A DNA stretch of 64,000 bases from a virus (IMGVR_UViG_3300021440_000017:19101-83100); one strand, 5' to 3'. Shown: positions 15,306-24,332, numbered from the stretch's first letter. Notes: generated from the sequence alone by a model not told the origin. Numbers and translations: made by a program.

Positions 15306-15345
15306 AAGCCCTGTGAGTGTTCTTCGCTCACAGGGCTTTCTTCGT
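15306..15345 (+). terminator. Rho-independent terminator after the capsid genes
   Basis: A perfect 12-bp stem (AAGCCCTGTGAG with CTCACAGGGCTT) around a 9-base loop, followed by TCTTCGTTT. It separates the capsid group from the neck and tail genes only about 15 bases before the next start codon, leaving no room for a promoter in between. Tail genes must therefore rely on read-through or on a promoter upstream of the hairpin, which would lower their expression relative to the capsid protein. Confidence 0.8.
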
Positions 15346-15358
15346 TTACGGAGTGACA

Positions 15359-16072
15359 ATGCGCACCGTTGAACAACAACCCGCCCCTGTAGAAGAAGAG
15401 GTGATCCGCGGCCTCATGAAGATGCTGTCGGAGACGTTTAACGTCGTGGACGGTTCTTCCTTGTTCTACGGCCCCTCAAGCACGAAGATGATCGCAGCGA
15501 ACCAGCAGCGGTTGAAGACCGCTGGCAAGTCTCTGTCGTGGCCGATCATGTTCGTGAAACTCTCAGCAGCGTCCCGGAACCTTCAGGTACCAGGGTACAA
15601 CCAGAAGTCGCTTGCCCGTCATGGCGTGTACGTGACCCGGGACAACGGCGACCGCAGCTACATGCGCAAGCTCCATCCCATGCGAGTGGACATGGAGTTC
15701 GAGATCGCGTACCTCATCGACGATCAACGTAAAGCCCTGAGATTCGTCAGCGACTGGATGACACTCGGCCAGGAGAACCGGCTGAACTTCACCGTGGCGT
15801 ACTACGGTGTGGGCATCGACATCGCCGTGGCCTTGTCTCCGGACATCACGGTGCCGGAGAAAGAGGGCAGCGTGGACGAAGCGTTGAACGTGTACGAGTT
15901 CGGCACGAGTCTCACCGTAGGCGGCTACATGACGGCGCAGCATGTGGACAACGACTCCGAAATCTTCCTCGTGAAATCCGTGAACGTCGGAGTGCAGCCC
16001 GTTGACGACGTAGATGCACTCGGCTCTTCCAAGATTCTGAACGCCGCACTCGCATACAGGAGCACCAGATGA
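15359..16072 (+). CDS. Putative neck or tail-terminator protein (237 aa)
   Basis: Start MRTVEQQPAPVEEEVIRGL has GGAG upstream. The protein is alpha/beta with a conserved-looking core around residues 60-190 (SLSWPIMFVKLSAASRN; MRVDMEFEIAYLIDDQ; RLNFTVAYYGVGIDIAVAL). Its place between capsid genes and sheath is where connector, neck and tail-terminator proteins are usually encoded. I infer a head-to-tail joining role; no direct family match can be claimed. Confidence 0.55.
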   Translation: MRTVEQQPAPVEEEVIRGLMKMLSETFNVVDGSSLFYGPSSTKMIAANQQRLKTAGKSLSWPIMFVKLSAASRNLQVPGYNQKSLARHGVYVTRDNGDRSYMRKLHPMRVDMEFEIAYLIDDQRKALRFVSDWMTLGQENRLNFTVAYYGVGIDIAVALSPDITVPEKEGSVDEALNVYEFGTSLTVGGYMTAQHVDNDSEIFLVKSVNVGVQPVDDVDALGSSKILNAALAYRSTR

Positions 16073-16467
16073 ACCTTCCGCCAACCGTCGTGGAGATGCC
16101 ACTGCGGGATTCAGCACGTGTGCTGTACTTCGACCTCAAGGCTTACGAGTCCGGGCGCAAGTTCCACCGCAACGTGCTGGCCGCTCGCAACGCCGTGGCT
16201 CCGGCCGCTAATTTCATCACGGAGCAAACGCTGGTTGTTCCAAGCTCGTCAACCCCGACCGAGGCAACCCACACCTTTCAAGGTACACCGGGTAACGTCG
16301 TCACGGTCATGGCTGCAAGTGCCCCACTCCGAGTACGGGTCACGCGAGACACGGGGGTCTGCGACCTCGGCCTCCAGACTCTGATGATCCTTACATCGCC
16401 GTGCCTGAGCATTACCCTCGTCAACGAGAGTGCGCAACCCGTCGATGTGGAACTGATTCACGCCTAA
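16069..16467 (+). CDS. Putative structural protein, neck region (132 aa)
   Basis: Start overlaps the upstream stop as ATGA. After a helical N-terminus (YFDLKAYESGRKFHR) the protein is beta-rich with Thr/Ser/Val strands (TFQGTPGNVVTVMAA, PLRVRVTRDTG). Small beta proteins in this position usually belong to the neck or tail completion complex. A TAATTTCA string within this gene is in coding sequence and not taken as regulatory. Confidence 0.6.
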   Translation: MNLPPTVVEMPLRDSARVLYFDLKAYESGRKFHRNVLAARNAVAPAANFITEQTLVVPSSSTPTEATHTFQGTPGNVVTVMAASAPLRVRVTRDTGVCDLGLQTLMILTSPCLSITLVNESAQPVDVELIHA

Positions 16468-16484
16468 CCCATAGGAGAACGAAC

Positions 16485-16694
16485 ATGGCTGAAAAGCTAT
16501 TGAACATGGGTCCGGTGTCCGTACCAATCCCCGTCGTGAACGGTGATGGCGCACGGGACACCGTGACTCTCCAACCAGGTGGCCGGCTGACGCTGCCGCT
16601 GGGCTACAAAGTCGATCCGGGGTTCGCAGCCGCCGGTCATCCGAAGGTGTACGTGAACGGCACACCGATGGGCAACGTCAACAAGGGGGCCTGA
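16485..16694 (+). CDS. Small structural-type protein (69 aa)
   Basis: Begins MAEKLLNMGPVSVPIPVV after AGGAGAAC. A compact beta-rich protein with the segment VTLQPGGRLTLPLGYKVDP, resembling a small jelly-roll or beta-sandwich fragment, ending NVNKGA. It sits one base before the sheath gene and is very likely co-translated. Possibly a minor virion component; function not known. Confidence 0.6.
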   Translation: MAEKLLNMGPVSVPIPVVNGDGARDTVTLQPGGRLTLPLGYKVDPGFAAAGHPKVYVNGTPMGNVNKGA

Positions 16695-16695
16695 C

Positions 16696-18651
16696 ATGCC
16701 ACTCACCTACGAAAGCTCCGACGTTTACCTGGAGGAGCGTGACCTCAGTGCCGAAGCGCAACCGGCTCCCACGAGCATCGGCGCACAGGTGTTCGCGTCG
16801 CGGCGTGGTCCGCTGGGCCGCCGCAAGATGACGAGCGTCGAGCGCTTCATCCAGAAGTACGGCAAGCCCGACGCGGCAGTGTCGTTCGGCCACTACACGG
16901 GCATCGCGTTCCTCGACGAGGCCACCGAACTCTGGTGCAATCGCGTGGTAGGTGCCGGCGCGACGTACGGCGGCCTGGTCATGCAGAAGCGGCAGACGCC
17001 GCCGGCTGACGCGACCCCGGTGCTGCGCGGCTTCACCATCGGCAAGCCCGAAGACCTGGACTTCTCCGAGGTCGGCGGCGCAGGCTCGCTGTTCGACAAC
17101 GTGTTCGCGCTCTGGTGCGAAGGTCCGGGTTCGTACTCGCAGAGCCTCCGCGTCCGTGTCGTCAGCAACAACCTGCCTGTCGTCACCGGTGTGCAAGCCG
17201 CCGACTTCTCGACCGTCGGCGTCGCCATCGTGGGTGTTCCGCTGAACGGCAGCATCCAGCCGGGCAACTACGGCTACGTGGTCACCGCGTTCAACTCCGT
17301 GGGCGAGACACTGGCGTCGGCGGTTGCCACCGTGGTGATCGCAAGCACGAACACCAGCGTGTACCTCTCGTGGCAGCCTGTCGAAGGTGCCACCGGGTAC
17401 AAGGTGTACGGGCGCACGAACGGTCTGGACGGCGTGCTCGGCACCACAGGCGGCGGCACGCTGTTCTTCATCGACCGTGGCGTTTCCGCACCGGATGCCG
17501 CGTCCAAGCCTCCGGTGACGCAGGTGTTCACGAACGAGTTCGTGCTCGAAGTCTACGACACCGAAATCTCCGTGGCGAACCCCGTGGAAGCCTTCGCGTG
17601 CTCGCTCGTGGAGCAGGTGGACGGCTTCGGGCGCCAACTGGAAATCGAGCAGTCGGTCAACCCGTTCTCCGACTACATCCAGGTGAAGTCCAACGCCCGA
17701 GTGTTCGCGCCGAACCCGATGCCGGTGCTGTACACGACCGCGAAGATCCCGCTGGCCGCTGGCTCGTCGGGTTCCGCTGTGCTCGCCTCGGACATCAGCG
17801 CCGGCTGGGACGAGTTCCGCGACCCGGAGAAGACGGATGTGCGCATCCTCATCAACGCCGGGTACGCGATTCCGAGCGTGCAGTTGCACATGGACGCGGT
17901 GGCTTCGGCGCGGGCCGACTCCGTGGCCGTGCTGGACGTGCCGAGCACGAAGCAGAAGTCGCAGGCGGCGGTGGACTACCGCAATCTCGACCTGAACCTG
18001 AATTCCAACCGCAGTGCGCTGTACACCCCGGACCTACTGGTCGAGGACGTGTACAACGGCAAGACCCTGTTCGTGCCGCCGTCCGGGCACATCGCCGGGG
18101 TGTTCGCCAAGACCGACCGCGTGGCCTACCCGTGGTTCGCACCCGCCGGTCTGAACCGAGGGCTGCTGCGCGTGCTCTCCGTGCGCTACCAGTACGACCG
18201 TGGTGACCGCGACAGCCTGTGGCGCGCGCAGGTGAACTACGTGCGGAACTTCCAGGGCCTGGGTCGCGCCGTGTGGGAGCAGCGCACGCTCCAATCGCTG
18301 CTGTCCGGCTTCTCGTTCATCAACGTCCGGCGTCTCATGGACTTCCTGGCGCTGACGATCCGGCGGACCATGTACGGCAAGGAGTTCGAGCCGAACGACG
18401 ACATCCTGCGCCGCGAAATCCGCATCATCATCGAGCGCATTCTCGTCGCCGTGCAGCAAGCACGCGGCGTGAACAAGTTCCTGGTGGTGTGCGACAACCG
18501 CAACAACCCGAAGTTCGTGACCGCACAGGGGCAACTGAACGTGGACGTGTTCGTCGAACCGACGCTGCCGGCCGAGAAGATTCGCGTGCGCATGAACCTC
18601 ACTCAGCAGGGCGTGGACTTCACGGAACTGCTGGCAAACACCGGCCTGTAA
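16696..18651 (+). CDS. Tail sheath protein with inserted FN3-like domain
   Basis: 651 residues, as expected for a contractile-tail sheath. The C-terminal half contains the family hallmarks: an ISAGWDEFRDPEKTDVRILI strand-loop, a KSQAAVDYRNLDLNLNSN segment, PPSGHIAGVFAKTD and a NVRRLMDFLALTIRRTM helix followed by the C-terminal domain (FVVEP-type end). Between residues about 183 and 273 there is an insert that reads as a fibronectin-III/Ig-like module (GNYGYVVTAFNSVGETLAS; VYLSWQPVEGATGYKVYGR). The same module occurs in a baseplate and a fibre protein in this window. It would be displayed on the sheath surface. Confidence 0.92.
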   Translation: MPLTYESSDVYLEERDLSAEAQPAPTSIGAQVFASRRGPLGRRKMTSVERFIQKYGKPDAAVSFGHYTGIAFLDEATELWCNRVVGAGATYGGLVMQKRQTPPADATPVLRGFTIGKPEDLDFSEVGGAGSLFDNVFALWCEGPGSYSQSLRVRVVSNNLPVVTGVQAADFSTVGVAIVGVPLNGSIQPGNYGYVVTAFNSVGETLASAVATVVIASTNTSVYLSWQPVEGATGYKVYGRTNGLDGVLGTTGGGTLFFIDRGVSAPDAASKPPVTQVFTNEFVLEVYDTEISVANPVEAFACSLVEQVDGFGRQLEIEQSVNPFSDYIQVKSNARVFAPNPMPVLYTTAKIPLAAGSSGSAVLASDISAGWDEFRDPEKTDVRILINAGYAIPSVQLHMDAVASARADSVAVLDVPSTKQKSQAAVDYRNLDLNLNSNRSALYTPDLLVEDVYNGKTLFVPPSGHIAGVFAKTDRVAYPWFAPAGLNRGLLRVLSVRYQYDRGDRDSLWRAQVNYVRNFQGLGRAVWEQRTLQSLLSGFSFINVRRLMDFLALTIRRTMYGKEFEPNDDILRREIRIIIERILVAVQQARGVNKFLVVCDNRNNPKFVTAQGQLNVDVFVEPTLPAEKIRVRMNLTQQGVDFTELLANTGL

Positions 18652-18664
18652 AGGAGCAACGAAC

Positions 18665-19174
18665 ATGACGCGCACGAGCTTCCGTGACGTGGCGGGTCTG
18701 CCCGACCCGCTGCTCACCTACAACTTCGACCTGTTCTTCGACAGCATCCCCGGTGGTGCAGGTCTGGACAGCCGAGGCATCACCATCCGGTGCATGACCA
18801 CGGCACTGCCAGGCATGCAGATCGACCAGGTGACGGTGCCGCTGCACGGGGTCGAGGTGAACTACGCGGGGCGGCAAATCTACACCAAGCAGTTCACGGC
18901 GACGCTGCACGAGACACGGGACTCCGGCGTCCGTGCGGCGATGCGTGGCTGGATGGAGTTCGCCCGGAACAACCGCAACAACAGCGGCAACTACAAGACG
19001 AACTACGCGCGCACCGCCGAAATGGCGGTGTACGACGACATCCCGAACGAGATCAAGCGCGTGAAGATTTTCGGGTGCTTCCCGCTGAGCTTCGACGACT
19101 TGCAGATGGACGGGAGCACGAGCACGAGCGCGCAGTACAACGTGACGTTCAGCTTCGACTACACCGAGGAGTGA
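18665..19174 (+). CDS. Tail tube protein (gp19-like)
   Basis: 169 residues with a good AAGGAGC site, directly after the sheath gene as in T4-like phages. The sequence contains LPDPLLTYNFDLFFDSIP at the N-terminus, GMQIDQVTVPLHGVEVNYAG, a tube-type TLHETRDSGVRAAM helix-strand and a C-terminal IFGCFPLSFDDL strand, all typical of the gp19 beta-barrel tube fold. It polymerises into the inner tube around the tape measure. Confidence 0.9.
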   Translation: MTRTSFRDVAGLPDPLLTYNFDLFFDSIPGGAGLDSRGITIRCMTTALPGMQIDQVTVPLHGVEVNYAGRQIYTKQFTATLHETRDSGVRAAMRGWMEFARNNRNNSGNYKTNYARTAEMAVYDDIPNEIKRVKIFGCFPLSFDDLQMDGSTSTSAQYNVTFSFDYTEE

Positions 19175-19178
19175 CCCG

Positions 19179-19778
19179 ATGTCGCAACTGCTTGACCAGC
19201 TAGTCAGCAGGGGCATCGCGGATGTGTCTTCGTCGCTGGGGAAATCAGCGCCGGCAGCAGCAAGAGGCGGAGCGGGTGGTGCGAATACACGTAGCTGGCG
19301 AACCGCTGCGCTGTCTCGTGCCGACCCGCTTCTGCAATTCGACTGGGACATCCACATCCAGGTCGGAGGGCTGACGCACCGGCCGGAGTTCGTCGAGAAC
19401 ATCGTGGTGCCCGGAACCACGGTGGAAGCGGAGCCGATCTACCGGGCAGGTTCTCGCGTGTACATCGCAACGGTGCACAACGTGGGGGCCGTGAGCATGC
19501 GGCTCTACGAAGACATCCAGATGTCGTCCACGAAGTTCCTGCGCTCGTGGTTCGGACTGATCGTGAAACCCAATGGCGACCACGGGCTACCCGTGGAGTA
19601 CAAGGGAGTCATCGAAGTGTACCCGACTGATGCACGGGGTACGCGAGTCGCCAAGATCAAGTGCATCAATGTGTTCCCCACGCAGAACCCACCTCTGACC
19701 TTCGGGTCCGAGAACGAGCGGCAGTCACTCGACGTGGAGTTCTCCTGTGACGTGGTGGAGTACGAGTTCTACAAGTGA
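19179..19778 (+). CDS. Second tail-tube-fold protein (199 aa)
   Basis: Related in layout to the tube protein just upstream: after a Gly/Ala-rich N-terminus it has DPLLQFDWDIHIQV, NIVVPGTTVEAEPIYRAG, a MRLYEDIQMSSTKFLRSW segment and a C-terminal INVFPTQNPPLTF strand with an SLDVEFSCDVVEYEF ending. Contractile phages commonly use tube-like paralogues as initiator or terminator rings; I infer such a role. Ribosome site GAGGAG; four-base spacing from the tube gene. Confidence 0.75.
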   Translation: MSQLLDQLVSRGIADVSSSLGKSAPAAARGGAGGANTRSWRTAALSRADPLLQFDWDIHIQVGGLTHRPEFVENIVVPGTTVEAEPIYRAGSRVYIATVHNVGAVSMRLYEDIQMSSTKFLRSWFGLIVKPNGDHGLPVEYKGVIEVYPTDARGTRVAKIKCINVFPTQNPPLTFGSENERQSLDVEFSCDVVEYEFYK

Positions 19779-19831
19779 CGGCGGTTCGCCGCTGACCCTA
19801 GAGGTACATCATCAACGCGAGAGGTACGTGC

Positions 19832-20818
19832 ATGTCTACGCCCAACGACAATGGATTCAATCTTCCCGATGACCTGACGACTGTGGACCCCAAGGCCGTC
19901 GTCGGTCAACGCAGTGCTGGTTACGGACGAGGTGCCTTTGTGACCCGCGTCCCGGAACCCGGCAACAACGGCGACGCTGCCGCAATGGCAGCACTGACTG
20001 AGCATCGCCAACCTCCCGACTCGCAATACCTGGTGACCGGTCTGCCAAGCCTGTGTGCGTTGTATACCGGTTCGACGGACAACAGCATCGGCGTCCGGCG
20101 CTTCAACAACGACGACGTGCTGAAAATCTACGACGCCCGCGCCGAGAAGAGCCTGCGAATGCTCGCGGAAGCCGTGGGCGCCACGCTCGACGGGTTCTCC
20201 ATTTGGGACCTCACGGTCGGTGACTTCTGGTACCTCATGTACTGGCACCGCCTGCACTCGTACCCGAAGAACCCGTTCATCGTGTCCTGGACGTGTACGG
20301 CCGATCCGCACCTACAGGACGTGCGAGACGAGAAAATCAGCGTCAAGACGCTGGAGCAGGAGATGATCCTCAAGAACTCCGATCTGGACATCGTGGAACT
20401 GGATGTCCCTGGGTTCACCACGCTGCTGGAGAAGATCAAGACGGACTTCGGGGTCACCGCGACGGCCATGCGCATGGGCGACTACGTGCGGCTGATCGAG
20501 ATGGAGGACGAGAACGAAGAAGCGATGCGCAAGTCCATGGAAACCCAGGGCAAGTCCGTGCCGAAGTACCGAGCGTCGGACTTCTTGCGCGCGCGGCACG
20601 CAGCACACCTAAGTTCCGTCCACGGGGCCTCGTTGGAGCAGCGAAGCTCAGCGCTGATGACCTTGGCGGACTTCAGCCTCTGGCCGTGGCTCGACAAGGT
20701 AGCCACAGGGTCTGAGCACGGCGTGCGGGAGACCTACGGCGTGCGCTGCGCAGTGTGCAACACCCGAGCGGAAGTGGAGGTGGCGCTTGATGCGCTGACC
20801 TTTCTTCCCGAACTATAA
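19832..20818 (+). CDS. gp26-like baseplate/tail assembly protein (328 aa)
   Basis: After a disordered N-terminus, residues about 90-190 resemble the T4 gp26/gp51 baseplate-assembly family: a helix-turn (IYDARAEKSLRMLAEAVG), then IWDLTVGDFWYLMYWHRLHS, which matches the family's 'DLT.GDR..LL...R..SYG' core, then WTCTAD. A CAVCNTRAEVEVALDAL segment at the C-terminus fits the expected C..C zinc pair plus strand. Its place between tube and tape measure fits an assembly role. The 3' end overlaps a small frame shifted by +1. Confidence 0.68.
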   Translation: MSTPNDNGFNLPDDLTTVDPKAVVGQRSAGYGRGAFVTRVPEPGNNGDAAAMAALTEHRQPPDSQYLVTGLPSLCALYTGSTDNSIGVRRFNNDDVLKIYDARAEKSLRMLAEAVGATLDGFSIWDLTVGDFWYLMYWHRLHSYPKNPFIVSWTCTADPHLQDVRDEKISVKTLEQEMILKNSDLDIVELDVPGFTTLLEKIKTDFGVTATAMRMGDYVRLIEMEDENEEAMRKSMETQGKSVPKYRASDFLRARHAAHLSSVHGASLEQRSSALMTLADFSLWPWLDKVATGSEHGVRETYGVRCAVCNTRAEVEVALDALTFLPEL

Positions 20819-20828
20819 GGCATCGGAC

Positions 20829-21002
20829 GTGTTCGACCGTGACTACTCGATCATGGCGAAGCTGCACGTCGCGTTGCCCTTCGACCGCGTGAGCTTCCAG
20901 CGGTTTCTGTACATCAGTGACTGTGTAGCCCGTGACCTCAGGCGGGAGGAAGAAGAGATGCGCAAGCTGCGCGCTCGTCAAGCTGCGGGCTTCAACCGGT
21001 AA
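20829..21002 (+). CDS. Small tail-assembly-type protein with ambiguous start (57 aa from GTG)
   Basis: The frame ending at TAA 21000-21002 is coding-like: FDRDYSIMAKLHVALPF, then a helical RREEEEMRKLRARQAA tail. From the GTG at 20829 it gives 57 residues with only a weak AAGG site; ATG 20853 is another option. Further upstream, ATG 20790 in the same frame has an excellent GGAGGT site eight bases away, but the third codon is TGA, after which the frame is open without a break. The frame is +1 relative to the gp26-like gene it overlaps, so nonsense mutation, recoding or a +1 shift are all possible. Confidence 0.6.
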   Translation: MFDRDYSIMAKLHVALPFDRVSFQRFLYISDCVARDLRREEEEMRKLRARQAAGFNR

Positions 21003-21014
21003 CGGAGAACGATC

Positions 21015-23474
21015 ATGAGTGAAGACGCGCTGATGGCTCGCGCTAAGGCCTTCTTCGAGGGCAAGTCCAAAGGCGGGACCAAGCTCAAGGGTGACGAAGA
21101 CCCGGAACTCCAGACGTTCCTGAAGAGCCTGGAAAAGCAGGTGAAAGCTGCGCAGAACGACAAGGACTTCAAAGCCAGTCTCGTGCGCACGCTGGCCGTA
21201 CTCGAACGGGAAATCCGCAGCCGTCGTGACGCCGCTACGCCCGGAATCGTGAACGCGGCTGCCGCATCAGGCCAACGGTTGTCCGGTGACGAAGTGGCTG
21301 CGCAAGCGTTGCGTGCGGTGCCACGTGAACTCCGGTACCTACAGTCATCGGGTCTGGCCTTGGTTGCCGCGCTCAACGGCAACTCGAAGATGACCGAGAA
21401 GGAGCTGCGCAAGTTCAGCGACCGTAGCTCGGCGTTCGCCGCGGGCATCGACAAGCTGCGCACCTCTGGTCCCAAGGGTGCGGACTACGCTCAGGAACGT
21501 GGAGCCGGTGGTATGTCCTTGACCGAGCGGTTGCAGCAGCACCGTGAAGGTCAACTCATGGACACGAAGCGCCATGAGGAGCTGCTGAAGAAGCTGGACG
21601 AGACAGCGGATCGCGGAGACAAGCGCAGCAAGGAGACGTCAGACGCAACGAAGCTTGGGCTAACCGCGCTGTTCGGTCCGGCGGCTCCGTTGTTCCAACT
21701 GTGGTTCGACGCCAAGGAAGACTGGAAGCGCATGCGTGGCGACACCAAGTCCACGCTTGACACCCTGAAGTCCAAGTTCCGATGGGACCGTGCTGAAGCC
21801 GAAGACGAGAAGAAGTATGAGCGGAGAAAGACCTCGCTGTGGGAGCGCATGCTCGGAGCACTGCGCCGGCAGTCTCAAGGAGAGTCCGGACGCGGCATGC
21901 TCGGATCGTTGTTCGGCGACGGCCCAGGTCGTGGACGCATCGGGAGAATCGCACGTGGCGCTGGCCGTGTACTTGGGAGAACTGTTCGTGGCGCTGGTCG
22001 GCTACTCGGTGCAGGTGGCCGTGGGCTAGCTGCCATCGGCCGGGGTGCCGTCGGACTCGCTGGTCGTGGCCTCGCTGGTATTGCGGCCTCTGGTGCAGGA
22101 GCGTTGGCAGGTGCAGCGACAGCCGTGGCCGGAGCCGGGTACGCCGGGTACAAGGCTGGTGAGTGGCTGAACGACAACGTGCTAACCGACGAGCAGAAAG
22201 AGGCGATCGGCAACGCCATTGGCCCAGCTATCGACTACATCATAGACGGCGGCAAGTCCGTAGGGTCTGCTTTGGCCTCAGCGGGGTCGAACATCGCAGG
22301 GTTCTTCGACAAGGTGGGCTCGAACATCGGCATCGGCTTGTTCAACGTGAAGGAAGAACTGGGCAAGAAGTTGGATGATGCCGGCACCACCGTGAAGAAG
22401 TGGAGTGACGATGCGAAAACGAACCTCGCGGACTTTTGGGACGCCTTCAAGTCCCGTGCTACGAATAACCCGGTGGTCAACAACGTCCGCGACTTTTTCA
22501 ATCCACAAGCCGGCGGGAACAAGCTAGACCCAAGCCAGATGTCAATGGGGGAGCGCGCAAGGTCTGCGGTGAGCAATCTCGTGGATCGTGGTGCTTCCTT
22601 CTTTGGCGGCGGTTCTGGTGGGCGCATGCAAGAGGCGCTAGAAGCACAGATGACGCGCTCGGGTATCACAGACCCGAGAGAGCGAGCCATGATGCTGGCA
22701 CAAATGAGTCACGAGTCATCGGGCTTCAAATCCGGAGAAGAGTCTTTCAACTACCGTGATGCGGACCGGTTGGCTTCGGTATCTGGACAGGCACGCAAAG
22801 CAGGCCCCGCTGCCATACAAGCGGCCATGGCAAAGGGCCCTGAAGCGATTGCCGAACTGATGTATGGCGGCCGCATGGGTAACGTAGACCCAGGTGACGC
22901 CTACAAATTCCGTGGGCGTGGAGTGATCCAGCTAACCGGACGCGAAAACTACGAGAAGTACGGCAAGAAGCTGGGCATTGACCTGTTGTCCAATCCGGAA
23001 CTTGCCAAGGACCCGGAAATCGCGGCGAAGATCGCTACCCAATACTGGCAAGACCGCAACCTTGGCTCGGCTGCACGGGCTGGTGACGTAACAGCGGTGA
23101 CACGCGGCATCAACGGTGGTACTAACGGGTTGGCCGATAGGCAAGCTCGCTACGACTACTACATGAAGCAGCAAGGTGCAGGGCCAGCAAACGCATTCGC
23201 TACGTCAACGGCAGGTGCCGGCCGCGCTGGGTTCGCGGGCACTGCGCTGGACCCGAGAAGAACGGACTACGCGGCTGCACGACCTGCTGGGGTCCCCGGC
23301 TACGAACGCGCAGCCGCGAACTCTGGTAGCCCTGTGGTGGTTCAACCGCCGGCGCCAGCCGCAGGTTCAGGTGGTGCCACGACCTCCAGTGCGAACAAGG
23401 TGGGCATGTCCAACTCGGACTTCTACGTGGACGACCTCGGGCTCATCATCATGAACCGTGGCTACAACGGCTGA
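21015..23474 (+). CDS. Tail tape measure protein with C-terminal GH19 lysozyme domain
   Basis: 819 residues. Residues 1-290 are helical and charged; 300-385 are Gly/Arg/Ala-rich with hydrophobic helices (GLAGIAASGAGALAGAATA), typical of the membrane-interacting zone of tape measures; 390-535 are helical linkers. Residues about 537-720 form a GH19 chitinase/lysozyme domain: MSHESSG with the likely catalytic Glu at 567, EESFNYR, KFRGRGVIQLTGRENY and RGINGG. The tail is Pro/Ala-rich. It follows the assembly genes and precedes the tube-cap protein, the gp29 position of T4. The enzyme domain would cut peptidoglycan during infection. Confidence 0.85.
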   Translation: MSEDALMARAKAFFEGKSKGGTKLKGDEDPELQTFLKSLEKQVKAAQNDKDFKASLVRTLAVLEREIRSRRDAATPGIVNAAAASGQRLSGDEVAAQALRAVPRELRYLQSSGLALVAALNGNSKMTEKELRKFSDRSSAFAAGIDKLRTSGPKGADYAQERGAGGMSLTERLQQHREGQLMDTKRHEELLKKLDETADRGDKRSKETSDATKLGLTALFGPAAPLFQLWFDAKEDWKRMRGDTKSTLDTLKSKFRWDRAEAEDEKKYERRKTSLWERMLGALRRQSQGESGRGMLGSLFGDGPGRGRIGRIARGAGRVLGRTVRGAGRLLGAGGRGLAAIGRGAVGLAGRGLAGIAASGAGALAGAATAVAGAGYAGYKAGEWLNDNVLTDEQKEAIGNAIGPAIDYIIDGGKSVGSALASAGSNIAGFFDKVGSNIGIGLFNVKEELGKKLDDAGTTVKKWSDDAKTNLADFWDAFKSRATNNPVVNNVRDFFNPQAGGNKLDPSQMSMGERARSAVSNLVDRGASFFGGGSGGRMQEALEAQMTRSGITDPRERAMMLAQMSHESSGFKSGEESFNYRDADRLASVSGQARKAGPAAIQAAMAKGPEAIAELMYGGRMGNVDPGDAYKFRGRGVIQLTGRENYEKYGKKLGIDLLSNPELAKDPEIAAKIATQYWQDRNLGSAARAGDVTAVTRGINGGTNGLADRQARYDYYMKQQGAGPANAFATSTAGAGRAGFAGTALDPRRTDYAAARPAGVPGYERAAANSGSPVVVQPPAPAAGSGGATTSSANKVGMSNSDFYVDDLGLIIMNRGYNG

Positions 23475-23486
23475 CGAGGAGCAATC

Positions 23487-24332
23487 ATGCCAGGTATAGA
23501 TAGGATAGTAGGTGACACAGGTAGCAACATTCGAGAGTCGCAAGACTATCGAGCACAGGCCGCTGCTGAAGAACTAGCTGCTCGTGGGCTCAATCCGAAC
23601 TACTTTGCGCGCCTTGTATATCAATCGACAGCCGGCGATGACCCGGGCGTCATCACGCTGGCGCTACCGGAGAACTTCCAGTTCAACTTCAGTTCGAGCT
23701 TCGACCAGCCGTTCGCGCAAGGCATCGTGAACGCACCGGGGTTGTCGCAAGTGACGAAGTTCTTCGGCGCGTCGCTCACGTCCCAGTCGATGTCCGTGCA
23801 GGTGTGGCAAGGTTCGTCGTGCCCCGAGTTCAACCTCACGTTCCAGTTGATCGCGGAAACCGATTCCGTGAAGGACATCTTGCTGCCGGTATCCAGACTG
23901 TCGCGGCTCGTGGTGCCCGGCGTCGTCGGCGGCTTGCTGGCACCACCAGGACCGCGTCTGGACCCGAAGAAGGTTGCGGAAGCTGGCGTAGTCGCCGCCA
24001 AGTCAATCCTCGGTGTCGGCGTGCAGGGTGGTGGCATCGCCGGCGTGCTGACCGGCGGCTTCGAGGGCTTCGTACCTGCGCTGTCCGCCACGGCAACGAA
24101 CATCGGCAACGCGCTGGACGGCATCCTCAAGGAACCGGCCAACAACGTGACGCTGCACATCGGTCGGTTCTTGAAGTTCCCGTCGGTCGTGATCCAGAAC
24201 GTGTCGCAGACGTACGACACGGTGTTCGACAAGCGTGGGCTCCCGCTGAAAGCCAGCATCGACATCACGCTCAGCACCTGGTACGTGCCGGTCAAGGACG
24301 ACATCAACACGATCTTCCAGCTTCAGGGGTGA
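23487..24332 (+). CDS. Baseplate tail-tube cap/initiator (gp48/gp54-like)
   Basis: 281 residues. Contains a tube-like N-terminal barrel (VITLALPENFQFNFSSSF; SQSMSVQVWQGSS), an Ala/Gly-rich helical insertion at about 155-210 and a C-terminal strand set (IGRFLKFPSVVIQNVSQTY; GLPLKASIDITLSTWYV). The C-terminal 'P..V..V..TY.T.FD..G.PL.A...' pattern is typical of tube-initiator proteins that cap the baseplate hub. Order after the tape measure matches T4 29-48-54. Confidence 0.72.
   Translation: MPGIDRIVGDTGSNIRESQDYRAQAAAEELAARGLNPNYFARLVYQSTAGDDPGVITLALPENFQFNFSSSFDQPFAQGIVNAPGLSQVTKFFGASLTSQSMSVQVWQGSSCPEFNLTFQLIAETDSVKDILLPVSRLSRLVVPGVVGGLLAPPGPRLDPKKVAEAGVVAAKSILGVGVQGGGIAGVLTGGFEGFVPALSATATNIGNALDGILKEPANNVTLHIGRFLKFPSVVIQNVSQTYDTVFDKRGLPLKASIDITLSTWYVPVKDDINTIFQLQG

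Noticed and set aside
16207-16216. TAATTTCA match inside the 132-aa neck-region gene
   Set aside because: It lies within coding sequence and is read as A-N-F-I codons; no new unit starts nearby.
19784-19800. Small inverted repeat CGGCG/CGCCG after the second tube gene
   Set aside because: Only five base pairs with a three-base loop and no T-run; within expectation for GC-rich sequence.
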